Of a stretch of DNA of 19,552 nucleotides, positions 7,986-15,396 are shown piece after piece (positions within the stretch are counted from its first letter, which is position 1; each line of letters begins with the position of its first letter). The stretch is taken from the NCBI GenBank assembly GCA_046724665.1, contig JBKOWZ010000319.1:1-19552 (forward strand). Reading direction: 5' to 3'. Position numbers and translations under genes: made by a program. The notes beneath the pieces were generated by a model, which did no database searches, was not told the origin of the DNA, and was given only the letters and a program-made list of their open reading frames with translations. This DNA is from Actinocrinis sp046724665. Lineage in GTDB: Bacteria; Actinomycetota; Actinomycetes; Streptomycetales; Catenulisporaceae.

Positions 7986-8342
7986 CTATCCCCGCCACCA
8001 CAGGGAGACGACGTCGACGTCCTCGTCGAGGGCGACGAACTCGTGCTCCTCGCCGGAGGGCAGCGCGAACAGCCGGCCGGGGCCGGCCTCGAACTCGCGC
8101 CCGCCGCAGCGCACGAGGCCGCGGCCGCGCTGGACCAGCCACAGCTCCCTGACCTCGTGCCGGTCGAGCGGCGTGGCGGAACCGGCCGGCACGGTGAACA
8201 GCGCCAGCTGCATCGGCGGCGAGCCGACCGCGTCCCGCACCGCGTCTGCCTCGAAATCAGCCTGCATACTCACTGTGCCGCTCTCGTCGGCCTCGGGCGA
8301 GAGGAATGCGACCGCGGTCGAGCGCGACGGACGATCCGACAT
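7986..8342 (-). CDS. Small single-domain cupin, putative N-N bond-forming subunit
   Basis: A 118-residue cupin. Motif 1 is LDRHEVRELWLVQRGRG, offering D60, H62 and E66 where many cupins have HxH...E. Motif 2 is LPSGEEHEF with H100. ATG 8342 is preferred because GGAAGGGAG lies 8 nt upstream. This makes the gene overlap the N-hydroxylase by 86 nt; the alternative ATG at 8267 has a poor ribosome site. In s56-p1 biosynthesis the cupin is fused to the N-terminus of a MetRS-like domain and catalyses the rearrangement of the amino-acyl ester of N6-hydroxylysine to a hydrazine. Here it is a separate gene, with the oxidase gene between it and the synthetase-like gene. That role is inferred from neighbours, since cupin sequence alone is not diagnostic. 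Confidence 0.78.
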   Translation of the reverse strand: MSDRPSRSTAVAFLSPEADESGTVSMQADFEADAVRDAVGSPPMQLALFTVPAGSATPLDRHEVRELWLVQRGRGLVRCGGREFEAGPGRLFALPSGEEHEFVALDEDVDVVSLWWRG

Positions 8343-9585
8343 GCGCTGGGCTCCCTTCCGCAGCGATGCTGCCGAGGATGGTCTGGCTGCGCCAAGCCAG
8401 CAGGCTGAGGTTGGGGTCGGCGATGCCGAAGGCGTGGCGCGCGCCGTTCTGAAGGTAGATGCGGTGCTCCCGCGGCCCGTCCCAGTCCGCGGAGAAGTCG
8501 CCGCGCACGACCGGGAGGCCGTCGCGCAGCCGCAGCCGCGGCAGCAGGCGGTCGAGACACGGCGCCGGACGCTGGGAGTAGCCGGTGGCGAGGATCACCG
8601 TGTCGGCTTCGAGCACCGTGTCCGCTTCGATGTCGGACATCCGGCCGCGCGGCCGAAGCGCGATGCGGTAGCCCGGGGCGACGGATTCGCAGTAAACGGC
8701 CTCGTGCCCGGTGAACACGCGCAGCGGCGCCCGGCCGGGCGCGACATGCGTGGCGAGGTAGTTCGCGCGGTATATCTCGGCGAGCAGCCGTTCGTCGATG
8801 CCGTCGCTCGCGTACTTCCACTCGCCGAGCAGCTCGGCACGCTCGGTTTCGCCGCGCTCGAAGAACTCGTGCGCGGCCTCGGGCAGGAACAGGTCGTTGG
8901 TGAAGGCGCTGTCGTCCAGCGGCAGCAGCCCCGGCCGGCGGCTGACCCAGTAAACCTCGTCGGGCACGGCCGGCCGGGTCAGCAGGTGGCGCACCACCTC
9001 GGCGCCGCTCTGTCCGCCGCCGATGACGGCGACCCGCCGGGCGCTCGGCGGCGGCTCGTGCGCGAGGAAGGCACTCGCGTGGAAGACCTCGGGGCCGAGA
9101 TGGTCGCGGAACGCCGGCGGGATCGCCGGCTGCTGGCCGGTACCCGCGACCAGATGGCGTCCGCGCAGCACACCGTGCTTGGTGACCGCTTCGAAGCAGT
9201 CGCCGGTGAAGTCGACCTCCAGGACCTCGTGGTCGAAACGCACGCTCGGCAGCTGCTCGGCGACCCAGCCGAGGTACTGCGCGAACTCGGCGCGGTGCAC
9301 GGCCGGGAACCGCGCGGTGACGAACTGGTAGAACCGGCCGGTCGCGACGAGGAACGCGAGGAAGGAGTAAGGGCTCGTCGGATCGACCGGAGTGACCAGG
9401 TCCTTGAGATACGAGACCTGGAGCGTCGCGCCGGGCAGCAGCAGGCCGGGATGCCAGGCGAACCGCCGCTCGCGTTCCAGGTGGACGCCGCGCAGGCCGA
9501 CGTGCCGCTCGGCGAGCGCGGCGAGGCTCAGGTTCGCCGGGCCGACGCCGATCGCGATGTAGTCGAAGACGTCGGGGTCAGACAC
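8257..9585 (-). CDS. L-lysine/L-ornithine N-monooxygenase (probably lysine N6-hydroxylase)
   Basis: A 442-residue flavin N-hydroxylating monooxygenase of the IucD/PvdA/SidA family. It uses FAD, NADPH and O2 to hydroxylate a side-chain amine. Visible are the FAD motif GVGPANLS (13-20), the family hallmark LQVSYLKDLVTPVDPTSPYSF, the NADPH motif VIGGGQSGAE, and the ATGYS motif near the C-terminus followed by DPNLSLLAWRS. GTG 9585 is chosen because it overlaps the stop of the upstream ATP-grasp gene by 8 nt and has GAAGG about 9 nt ahead; the longer frame to 9648 lies inside that gene. No siderophore ligase or NRPS is near. The cupin, MetRS-like and FAD oxidase neighbours instead point to N6-hydroxylysine for N-N bond formation. 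Lysine versus ornithine cannot be decided by eye. Confidence 0.9.
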   Translation of the reverse strand: MSDPDVFDYIAIGVGPANLSLAALAERHVGLRGVHLERERRFAWHPGLLLPGATLQVSYLKDLVTPVDPTSPYSFLAFLVATGRFYQFVTARFPAVHRAEFAQYLGWVAEQLPSVRFDHEVLEVDFTGDCFEAVTKHGVLRGRHLVAGTGQQPAIPPAFRDHLGPEVFHASAFLAHEPPPSARRVAVIGGGQSGAEVVRHLLTRPAVPDEVYWVSRRPGLLPLDDSAFTNDLFLPEAAHEFFERGETERAELLGEWKYASDGIDERLLAEIYRANYLATHVAPGRAPLRVFTGHEAVYCESVAPGYRIALRPRGRMSDIEADTVLEADTVILATGYSQRPAPCLDRLLPRLRLRDGLPVVRGDFSADWDGPREHRIYLQNGARHAFGIADPNLSLLAWRSQTILGSIAAEGSPAHVGSSVALDRGRIPLARGRRERHSEYAG

Positions 9586-10858
9586 GCGCGGCGCCCTTCG
9601 GTTCGGTCGCGTCCGGATTGACGACGACGGTGCGCACGATCCGTTCACGCAGCCGCGTGAGCGCTTCCCGCGAATCGGCCGTCATGAGCGCGTGTCCCAG
9701 CCGGCAGCGGAAGTCGACGAGGTCGTAGACGGGGTCGCCCGGCTGCGCGTCCAGCTGCACTTCCCGGACCCCCGGCAGCGCGCGCACCTCGTCCAGCCCC
9801 GCGGCGCCCTCGAAGACGCCCCTGCCGGGGGCGGTGAAGAAGGTGATGGCGGCGAGCGGCGCGGCAGGCGGCGCGAAGGCGTCCAGAGACTCGGGGCTGA
9901 CGCGCAGGTGCGCCGCGAGCCAGACTCGCGCCAGGCTGACCCCGCAGGCCAGCTCCACCAGCTGCGTGATGTAGTCGCCGCCCATCCGCGCCCCGATCTC
10001 CACCAGCACCGGGCCGCGCCGGGTCAGCCGCACCTCGCAGTGGAACGGGCCGACGCTCAGGCCCACCGCCTCGGTCACGGCCGCGACGTAACTCTCAATC
10101 CGCGCGTGCAGCTGCTCGGGAACCGCCGCGGGCACGACGTGTCCGAGCTCTGCGAAGTGCGGCTCGGGACCGAGGATCTTCTCGGTGACGGCGACCACGG
10201 TCGTCTTCCCGTCGAGCACGTACCCTTCGACGCTCACTTCCGGCCCGGCCAGATACTCCTCGACGACCGCGCGGCTGCCCATCGGCCGGCCGAGGCCGAG
10301 CAGCGTGTCCGAGGCCATCGCGTCGTACGCGGCGACCAGCTCGCCGAGCGTGTCCGCGCGGGTGACGTGCAGGCTGCCGGACTGGTCCGCCGGCTTGAGC
10401 ACGCACGGGAAGCCGACCGACGCGGCCGCCGCCTGAAGCTCTCCTCGCGCGCGGACCTCCGCGAAGCGCGGCGTTTCCAGCCCGGCGGCGGCGACGGCCT
10501 CGCGCATCCGGGCCTTGTCGCGCACCCGGTCAACCGTGCGTACGTCGAGCCCGACCAGGCCGAGCCGTGACGCGATGTGCGCGGCCGTGGGGACGTACAC
10601 GTCGCAGCCGGGGAACACGGCGTCGATCGGCCGGCGCCGGTGCAGCTCGGCAACGCGCTCGGTCAGCGCGTCGAGGTCGTTGGTCTCCACGGTGATCAGC
10701 TCGTCGATCCGGCCGCGCAGGTGCGGCGGGACGGTGCGGTCGGCCGTGTCCGCCGATGCCACCACGACCCGCATGCCCAGGTCCGCGGCGATGCCGGTGA
10801 GCAGTGCGCCGCCGGAGACCGCCTCCACGACGAGGATGCGGGGTCCAGGTTCGTCCAC
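9578..10858 (-). CDS. ATP-grasp amino-acid ligase (second copy)
   Basis: A 426-residue ATP-grasp enzyme expected to activate a carboxylate as acyl phosphate and form an amide bond without a carrier protein. It has an N-terminal Rossmann-like domain (about 1-110) and an ATP-grasp core. The core shows GFPCVLKPADQSGS (lysine K155), the hinge AVVEEYLAGPE (198-207), KILGPEPHFAELGH (227-240) and the metal-binding stretch VLVEIGARMGG (284-294; E287, R291). GTG 10858 has GGGAG 9 nt upstream. The gene lies 35 nt after the MFS gene and overlaps the N-hydroxylase start. It closely resembles the ligase at 12141-13388 (shared GPFHCE and LGPEP-F-ELGH), so the two are paralogues. Substrates are unknown; dipeptide-type ligases such as BacD/YwfE and dapdiamide synthetases are the nearest functional model. 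Confidence 0.85.
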   Translation of the reverse strand: MDEPGPRILVVEAVSGGALLTGIAADLGMRVVVASADTADRTVPPHLRGRIDELITVETNDLDALTERVAELHRRRPIDAVFPGCDVYVPTAAHIASRLGLVGLDVRTVDRVRDKARMREAVAAAGLETPRFAEVRARGELQAAAASVGFPCVLKPADQSGSLHVTRADTLGELVAAYDAMASDTLLGLGRPMGSRAVVEEYLAGPEVSVEGYVLDGKTTVVAVTEKILGPEPHFAELGHVVPAAVPEQLHARIESYVAAVTEAVGLSVGPFHCEVRLTRRGPVLVEIGARMGGDYITQLVELACGVSLARVWLAAHLRVSPESLDAFAPPAAPLAAITFFTAPGRGVFEGAAGLDEVRALPGVREVQLDAQPGDPVYDLVDFRCRLGHALMTADSREALTRLRERIVRTVVVNPDATEPKGAARV

Positions 10859-10893
10859 GTGGGCTGACTCCCTCTGCTAGTAATGACGGATCG

Positions 10894-12144
10894 TCAACGG
10901 TCGGCCATGACCGACTCGCGCACCGCAGCGGGGTCGGGCCACGGCCACGGCGTCGCCCGGTTCCGGGACAGTCCCGGCGCCAGGGCGGCCGCGAGCATCA
11001 GGGCGGCGGCCGCCGCGACGCCGAGCACGACGCGCGGGTCCGCGTGGTGCCCGATGAGGCTGAGGGTCAGGCCCGCCACCGGCATGGGGACGATCACCAC
11101 AAGGCCGAAGGCGGCGACCGTGCTGCCGTAGACGCTCGTCGGCACCCGCTCGACCCGGCTGGTGCGCATGTAGACGCTGTACAGCGAGTCCACCGCCATG
11201 AATCCGCCGAGGCCGACGGCGAACAGCGCCAGGTCGGGCGAGCCGACGATCAGCGCGCACAGCACCGGGGAGGCGAGCGCCGCCGCGACGCCGAAACGCC
11301 ACAGCCCGAGGGCGCGGATGAGCCGCGGCGCGGCGGCGAGCACCACGATCGAGGCGATGCTGGCCGCGGAGTAGATGTAGCCGAGCGCGCTCGTCGAGGC
11401 GCCGTATCGGTGTCCGGCGATCTGCGCGGCGGCGCCGTTGATCAGGCCGAGCATGTAGTTCAGCCCGCAGGCGAGCAGGACCACCGGCCGCAGCACCGGA
11501 TCGCACAGCGTGTCGCGCAGGCCCAGCAGCAGCGAGGACTTCTCGCCGTCGGCGGTGCGCACGGTCGGCAGCGCGAAACCGAGCAGGAAGCTGGCTCCGT
11601 AGAGCACGCAGGCCGCCGCGAGGAACACCACGGGACGGAACAGCAGCAGCGTGCCGCCGACCGCCGGGGCGGCGATGACGGCGATCTGTTCGAGTCCGGT
11701 CAGCACGGTCTGCACCTGCGCCTGGCGCTGCTCGCCGGCCAGCAGCTTGCCCGCCTTCTCCCCGGCCACGAAGGACTGCTCGAAGAAGGTGCCGGCCAGT
11801 GCGGCCAGTCCGACCGCCAGCCAGATCGCCAGGCCGGGCCGCACGGCCGCCGCCACGGCGCACGCGGCGGCGACCGCGAACCGGACCGCGTCGCCGAGCA
11901 GGCACAGCTGCCGGATGGAGACCCGGTCCACCAGGTAGCCCGCACCGGCCAGTGACAGGAGCCTCGGCGTCCACTCGGCCGCGAGCGCGGCGCCGGACCA
12001 GGTCAGGTCGCCGGTCACCTTGTAGCAGAGCAGCGGCACACCGAACAGCAGCAGATAGTCCACGAGCCACGCGGTGAACCGATAGCCGTAGTACCGGGCC
12101 AGCACGCCGTCGTACCCAGCCGACAGCCTCGGCAGGCCCGTCAC
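10894..12144 (-). CDS. MFS exporter
   Basis: A 416-residue integral membrane protein with about 10-12 hydrophobic helices spread across its length, for example VVFLAAACVLYGASFLLGFAL, ALGYIYSAASIASIVVLAAA and VVIVPMPVAGLTLSLIG. A family-like loop SFVAGEKAGKLLAGEQ follows the fourth helix. It matches proton-driven drug/metabolite exporters of the major facilitator superfamily. GTG 12144 is set by the GTGA overlap with the upstream ligase stop and GGAG six nt ahead; the longer frame to 12312 lies inside the ligase gene. Placed between the two ligase genes, it most likely exports the product and gives self-resistance. This is inference from context. Confidence 0.85.
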   Translation of the reverse strand: MTGLPRLSAGYDGVLARYYGYRFTAWLVDYLLLFGVPLLCYKVTGDLTWSGAALAAEWTPRLLSLAGAGYLVDRVSIRQLCLLGDAVRFAVAAACAVAAAVRPGLAIWLAVGLAALAGTFFEQSFVAGEKAGKLLAGEQRQAQVQTVLTGLEQIAVIAAPAVGGTLLLFRPVVFLAAACVLYGASFLLGFALPTVRTADGEKSSLLLGLRDTLCDPVLRPVVLLACGLNYMLGLINGAAAQIAGHRYGASTSALGYIYSAASIASIVVLAAAPRLIRALGLWRFGVAAALASPVLCALIVGSPDLALFAVGLGGFMAVDSLYSVYMRTSRVERVPTSVYGSTVAAFGLVVIVPMPVAGLTLSLIGHHADPRVVLGVAAAAALMLAAALAPGLSRNRATPWPWPDPAAVRESVMADR

Positions 12145-13388
12145 GACGCGCTCCGGACCAGGACTCTGTCGCCGATCTCGTCCCAGCGTTCCCGCGCCTG
12201 CTCGGGCGAGTGCGCGGTGAACACGACGGCGGCGATCCGGCAGCGGAAGTCGGCCTGCTGCGTGGCGACGGGCTCGCCCGGCGCAATCAGTACGTGCCCT
12301 GACACGACCCACGGCTCGCCGAGCAGTTCCCGCCAGCCGTCGAGCCGGTCGTACGAGCCGGCGCCCCCAGCGGTCAGGAACCTGATTCCGGCGGCCGGGG
12401 CGGCGGCGCCCCGCAGGGCGCCGACGTCCGCCAGATGTACGCCCACCGCCGCGGCCAGCGCCGCGGTGGGCAGCGCGGCGCCGGTGGCCAGCTCGACCAG
12501 CTCGGGGATGCGGTCGCCGGGCAGCCGCGCGGCGATCTCCATCAGGACCGGACGGCCGTCGCTCCAGCGCAGCTCGCAGTGGAAGGGCCCGGCTGTGATG
12601 CCCACGGCCCGCGCGACACCCGCCGCGTACTCGGCTGTCGCGGCGCGCTCCGCCTCGTCGAGCAGCGCGGGCGTCAGGTGCCCGAGTTCGACGAAGTACG
12701 GCTCGGGACCGAGCAACTTGCGGGTCACCGCCGCCACGACCGGGGTGCCGTCCACGACGTACCCGTCCGCGCTGAACTCCGGCCCTGGCAGATACTGCTC
12801 GACGACCGCCTCGTGATTGAGCGCCCTGCCGAGGTCGAGGCTGTCGTCCGCGCGCAGCGTCCGCAGCGCGGCGCGCGCGGCGTCGAGGTCGTCAACCCTT
12901 GTCACGTGGATGCTGCCCGAGGACTCCACCGCTTTGACCACGGCCGGGAAACCGACGCGCTCACATGCCTCGTCGATCGGATCCTGCGGCCCGATCACCG
13001 CGAAGCGCGGCCCGGCCAGGCCGGCCGCCGCCACCGCGGCGCGCATCATCCCCTTGTGCCGGACCAGGTCCACGGTCTGCGGATCGAGGCCGGGCAGCCC
13101 GTGGGCGGCGGCCAGCCGCGCGACGGCCGGCACGTAGAACTCGCAGCCGGCCACGATCCCGTCGATCTGGCCGCGTTGGTCGGCCTGTTTGACCGCGGCC
13201 GCGAGCGCCGCCTCGTCGTTGGTGTCCACGGTCAGGATCTGCGTGGCCGCGGACCGCACTTCGGCGGTGAGCGTGCGGTCGTCCCGGTCATAGGACGCGA
13301 CGAGCACCTCCCAGCCGAGTGCGCGGGCGTGCAAGACCAGGGCGTTGCCGGAGGACACGGGTTCCACGACGATGACGCGACGGGACAT
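12141..13388 (-). CDS. ATP-grasp amino-acid ligase (first copy)
   Basis: A 415-residue ATP-grasp ligase, paralogous to the one at 9578-10858. The N-terminal Rossmann-like domain begins RVIVVEPVSSGNALVLHARA. The ATP-grasp core shows GFPAVVKAVESSGS (K152), AVVEQYLPGPE (194-204), KLLGPEPYFVELGH and the metal site VLMEIAARLPGD (281-292; E284, R288). ATG 13388 has AGAGGAAA about 5 nt upstream; the much longer open frame up to 14918 is antisense-like shadow over the oxygenase gene. It is 59 nt downstream of the oxygenase stop and overlaps the MFS start by 4 nt. Two carrier-independent ligases in one operon suggest two amide bonds, or alternative acyl donors, in the product. Confidence 0.85.
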   Translation of the reverse strand: MSRRVIVVEPVSSGNALVLHARALGWEVLVASYDRDDRTLTAEVRSAATQILTVDTNDEAALAAAVKQADQRGQIDGIVAGCEFYVPAVARLAAAHGLPGLDPQTVDLVRHKGMMRAAVAAAGLAGPRFAVIGPQDPIDEACERVGFPAVVKAVESSGSIHVTRVDDLDAARAALRTLRADDSLDLGRALNHEAVVEQYLPGPEFSADGYVVDGTPVVAAVTRKLLGPEPYFVELGHLTPALLDEAERAATAEYAAGVARAVGITAGPFHCELRWSDGRPVLMEIAARLPGDRIPELVELATGAALPTAALAAAVGVHLADVGALRGAAAPAAGIRFLTAGGAGSYDRLDGWRELLGEPWVVSGHVLIAPGEPVATQQADFRCRIAAVVFTAHSPEQARERWDEIGDRVLVRSAS

Positions 13389-13415
13389 GGGGTTTCCTCT
13401 CGAAGCTGTGCCGCC

Positions 13416-13450
13416 TGATGCCGCTGGTGTCGGTGCCGAGCCGGGCATCA
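13416..13450. promoter_or_regulatory. Intergenic inverted repeat at the oxygenase stop codon
   Basis: TGATGCC (13416-13422) and GGCATCA (13444-13450) form 7-bp arms around 21 nt. The right arm includes the oxygenase stop codon. It could be an mRNA hairpin that tunes expression or stability between oxygenase and ligase. It is short, so it may be chance in GC-rich DNA. Confidence 0.3.
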
Positions 13451-15286
13451 CAGGCTGAATGCGGTCTCGACGATGTGCGACCCCGCGCGCCGGTGCGCGG
13501 CGGACCGCGCGATGTCCACGGTCACGCACACCCGTTGCAGCCACCGGTCCTGGCCGTCGTACCGCGCGGCGAATTCGGATCGCGCGTGCACGGCGCGGCG
13601 GTTGTCGACGATCAGCAGGTCGCCCCGGTTCAGCCGGACCCACGAGCCGACGGTGTTGGCCGCCTCGCGCAACGACCGCAGCGCGCTCTCCGCCTCCTCG
13701 GTCTCGCCGATCATGAGGTCGAGGTCGTAGATCAGGCTCGGGTCGAAGGGATCGCCGGAGAGCACCGGCAGCACCGGGCCGTTGCCCTTGCGTCCGTTGT
13801 CGCTGCCGAAGGAGTAGTCGATTCCGGTGCGGTACAGCGGATACGTCAGCAGCGCGCGCTCCCGGGCGCTGAGCAGCGGCAGCATCATGCGCACGCCGGC
13901 GCTGATGGTTCGCGCGACCCGCTCGTGGTCGGGCCGCAGGCAGTAGAGCATGACGAAGTCGGGCTTGAAGGGATGGAACGCCGTCTCGGTGTGGTAGTCG
14001 AGCAGCAGCGCCGAGCTCTCGGAGGAGAGCTTGTCGGCGTTCTGCGCGGTGGGCACCACGTTCTGGTAGAGCGAGCCGCGCTTCTCCTGCCGGTAAGAGA
14101 ACGGCCTGCCGAGCGCGAGGCCGAAGGTGGCCAGCCAGAACTCGCTGTGCCAGGCGCCCTTGCGCACGACGGTGCTCGGCGTTGCCGGCGTGAGCGGCAC
14201 CTCGCCGGTCGGCAGGTTGCGGATCAGCAGGACGCCGTAGTCGTTCGAGTCCCGCTTGAAGTCGATGACCGCGCGGCGCACGTCCCAGGGCAGTTCGGCG
14301 TAACGCAGCTCGGCCTCGTACAGGAACAGGTCCGGCTCCAGGTACGGATCGGGCGTGCCGCCCGCAGTCACCCGCTCGAAGTCCCGGCCGTGCGCGGCGG
14401 CGTCGATCAGATGGTCGCCGCGGTGGCTGGTGAGGTCCCCAGGCTCGGGCAGCGCACGCGACGGACCCAGGCGGGTGTGTATCGCGCGGTCCGCGGCGCG
14501 CTGCGCCGGCACCTGCTCGACGGTCCCGGCACCAAGCCACGACAGCAAGTTGACAAGAAGCCGAGCGTTGTCCGCGAAGCCGATGAACGGCAGCGCGAAC
14601 GCCTCGACGTTGCCGACCGCGGCGACACGGCCGCCGCCGATCTCGCCGCAGGCGATCAAGCTCCGCCCGTCGGCCTCGACCAGCGCGGACAGGCCGGCTG
14701 CCTTGTCGGTGCCGTCGCTCTTGTAAGCGCCGTCCGGATCCGCGCCCGGCGACTGCTCGACCAGCCGCGGCATGTGCAGCAGAACCTTGCCGACGCCCGC
14801 TGCGGCGGGGTGCCGCGCGTCGAGCGCGACCTCGACGTCGTTCGCCAGAACGTGTGGCAGCCCTGTTACGGATTCCCCGTACACCCGGCGGCCGGCGGAC
14901 ACCGTCACGCCGCCGCACACGACGCCCCGGCCGTGCGCCCCCGCGGAATCGGCGAACCGCTCGGCGCCCACGTCCCCGCCGCCGAACACGAGCAGCCCGC
15001 GTCCGGCCTCCAGGTGCGCCGCCAGCAGGCCGTTCTCCCGCTCCGTCAGCGGCTTGTCCCCTGCGGCCTCGGGAAACGGAACGATGAGAACGTCCACGTC
15101 AGCGAGTTCATCGGCCGACCAAACCCCGTCGAGTATGCGCCACTGCGCGCCGAGCTCTTCGGCGACCGCTGCCCAGTGCCCGACGTACCCCATGTCGGAG
15201 AACTGAGGCGACGTGGCGTGACCCCGCTTTGACATGAGACCGACATGCCACCTGGTGCTGTGAGACAGGTCAATCGCAAAAATCAT
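13448..15286 (-). CDS. Amidotransferase-like domain fused to clavaminate-synthase-like Fe(II)/2OG oxygenase
   Basis: A 612-residue two-domain protein. Residues about 1-255 resemble a flavodoxin-like class I glutamine-amidotransferase or DUF4350-type domain: VDVLIVPFPEA at 64-74, GRGLLVFGGGD at 95-105 and IACGEIGGGRVAAVG at 211-225. I see no clear catalytic Cys nucleophile. Residues about 310-600 are a clavaminate-synthase/AsnO/VioC-type oxygenase. The iron ligands are H432-T-E434 in YHTETAFHPFKPDF and the distal H567 in DNRRAVHARS; R585 probably binds 2-oxoglutarate. The HxE triad is typical of free-amino-acid beta-hydroxylases. It probably hydroxylates the amino acid later joined by the ligases. 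ATG 15286 has no ribosome site but a TAGCGT six nt upstream, which would fit a leaderless transcript. It is the first gene of the tightly packed operon. Confidence 0.82.
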   Translation of the reverse strand: MIFAIDLSHSTRWHVGLMSKRGHATSPQFSDMGYVGHWAAVAEELGAQWRILDGVWSADELADVDVLIVPFPEAAGDKPLTERENGLLAAHLEAGRGLLVFGGGDVGAERFADSAGAHGRGVVCGGVTVSAGRRVYGESVTGLPHVLANDVEVALDARHPAAAGVGKVLLHMPRLVEQSPGADPDGAYKSDGTDKAAGLSALVEADGRSLIACGEIGGGRVAAVGNVEAFALPFIGFADNARLLVNLLSWLGAGTVEQVPAQRAADRAIHTRLGPSRALPEPGDLTSHRGDHLIDAAAHGRDFERVTAGGTPDPYLEPDLFLYEAELRYAELPWDVRRAVIDFKRDSNDYGVLLIRNLPTGEVPLTPATPSTVVRKGAWHSEFWLATFGLALGRPFSYRQEKRGSLYQNVVPTAQNADKLSSESSALLLDYHTETAFHPFKPDFVMLYCLRPDHERVARTISAGVRMMLPLLSARERALLTYPLYRTGIDYSFGSDNGRKGNGPVLPVLSGDPFDPSLIYDLDLMIGETEEAESALRSLREAANTVGSWVRLNRGDLLIVDNRRAVHARSEFAARYDGQDRWLQRVCVTVDIARSAAHRRAGSHIVETAFSL

Positions 15287-15323
15287 GCGGCCACGCTATG
15301 CGGCCACCCGCGGCGCCCCGCAT

Positions 15324-15341
15324 ATTGCGCGTACATTGCGC
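15324..15341. promoter_or_regulatory. Two ATTGCGC direct repeats at exact 11-bp spacing
   Basis: ATTGCGC occurs at 15324-15330 and 15335-15341, 38-55 bp upstream of the oxygenase start. Heptamers repeated at 11- or 22-bp intervals are the usual operator layout for SARP activators, and a SARP-type gene (now broken) sits at the other end of the cluster. The spacing to a -10 element is longer than the 8 bp typical for SARPs, so this remains a candidate. Confidence 0.45.
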
Positions 15342-15358
15342 ATATATCCGAAGCTCCT

Positions 15359-15379
15359 GAGTCAGTGGTCTCATGACTC
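15359..15379. promoter_or_regulatory. Inverted repeat GAGTCA-N9-TGACTC
   Basis: Perfect 6-bp arms (15359-15364 and 15374-15379) lie just after the ABC transporter stop and upstream of the oxygenase promoter region. It could be a repressor operator or a weak stem-loop ending the ABC transcript. Confidence 0.35.
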
Positions 15380-15396
15380 GCTTGCGGTCGGCGCGG

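Noticed and set aside
8257..9585. Hydroxamate siderophore gene cluster
   Set aside because: The N-hydroxylase could suggest it, but no IucA/IucC-type synthetase, NRPS, acetyltransferase or ferric-siderophore uptake gene is present. The cupin, MetRS-like and FAD genes fit N-N bond formation better.
6838..9621. 927-residue plus-strand open frame
   Set aside because: It lies antisense to the FAD oxidase, cupin and N-hydroxylase genes, all of which have clear family motifs. Long antisense frames are normal in very GC-rich DNA.
10804..11955. 383-residue plus-strand open frame
   Set aside because: It is antisense to the MFS exporter and has the low-complexity Arg/Gly/His/Gln composition typical of shadow frames.
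12141..14918. 925-residue reading of the first ATP-grasp ligase
   Set aside because: The N-terminal 500 residues are an out-of-frame shadow of the oxygenase gene. The ligase start at 13388 has a good ribosome site and begins right at the Rossmann domain.
13418..15232. 604-residue plus-strand open frame
   Set aside because: It is antisense to the oxygenase gene, whose HTE...H motif and two domains are unmistakable on the minus strand.
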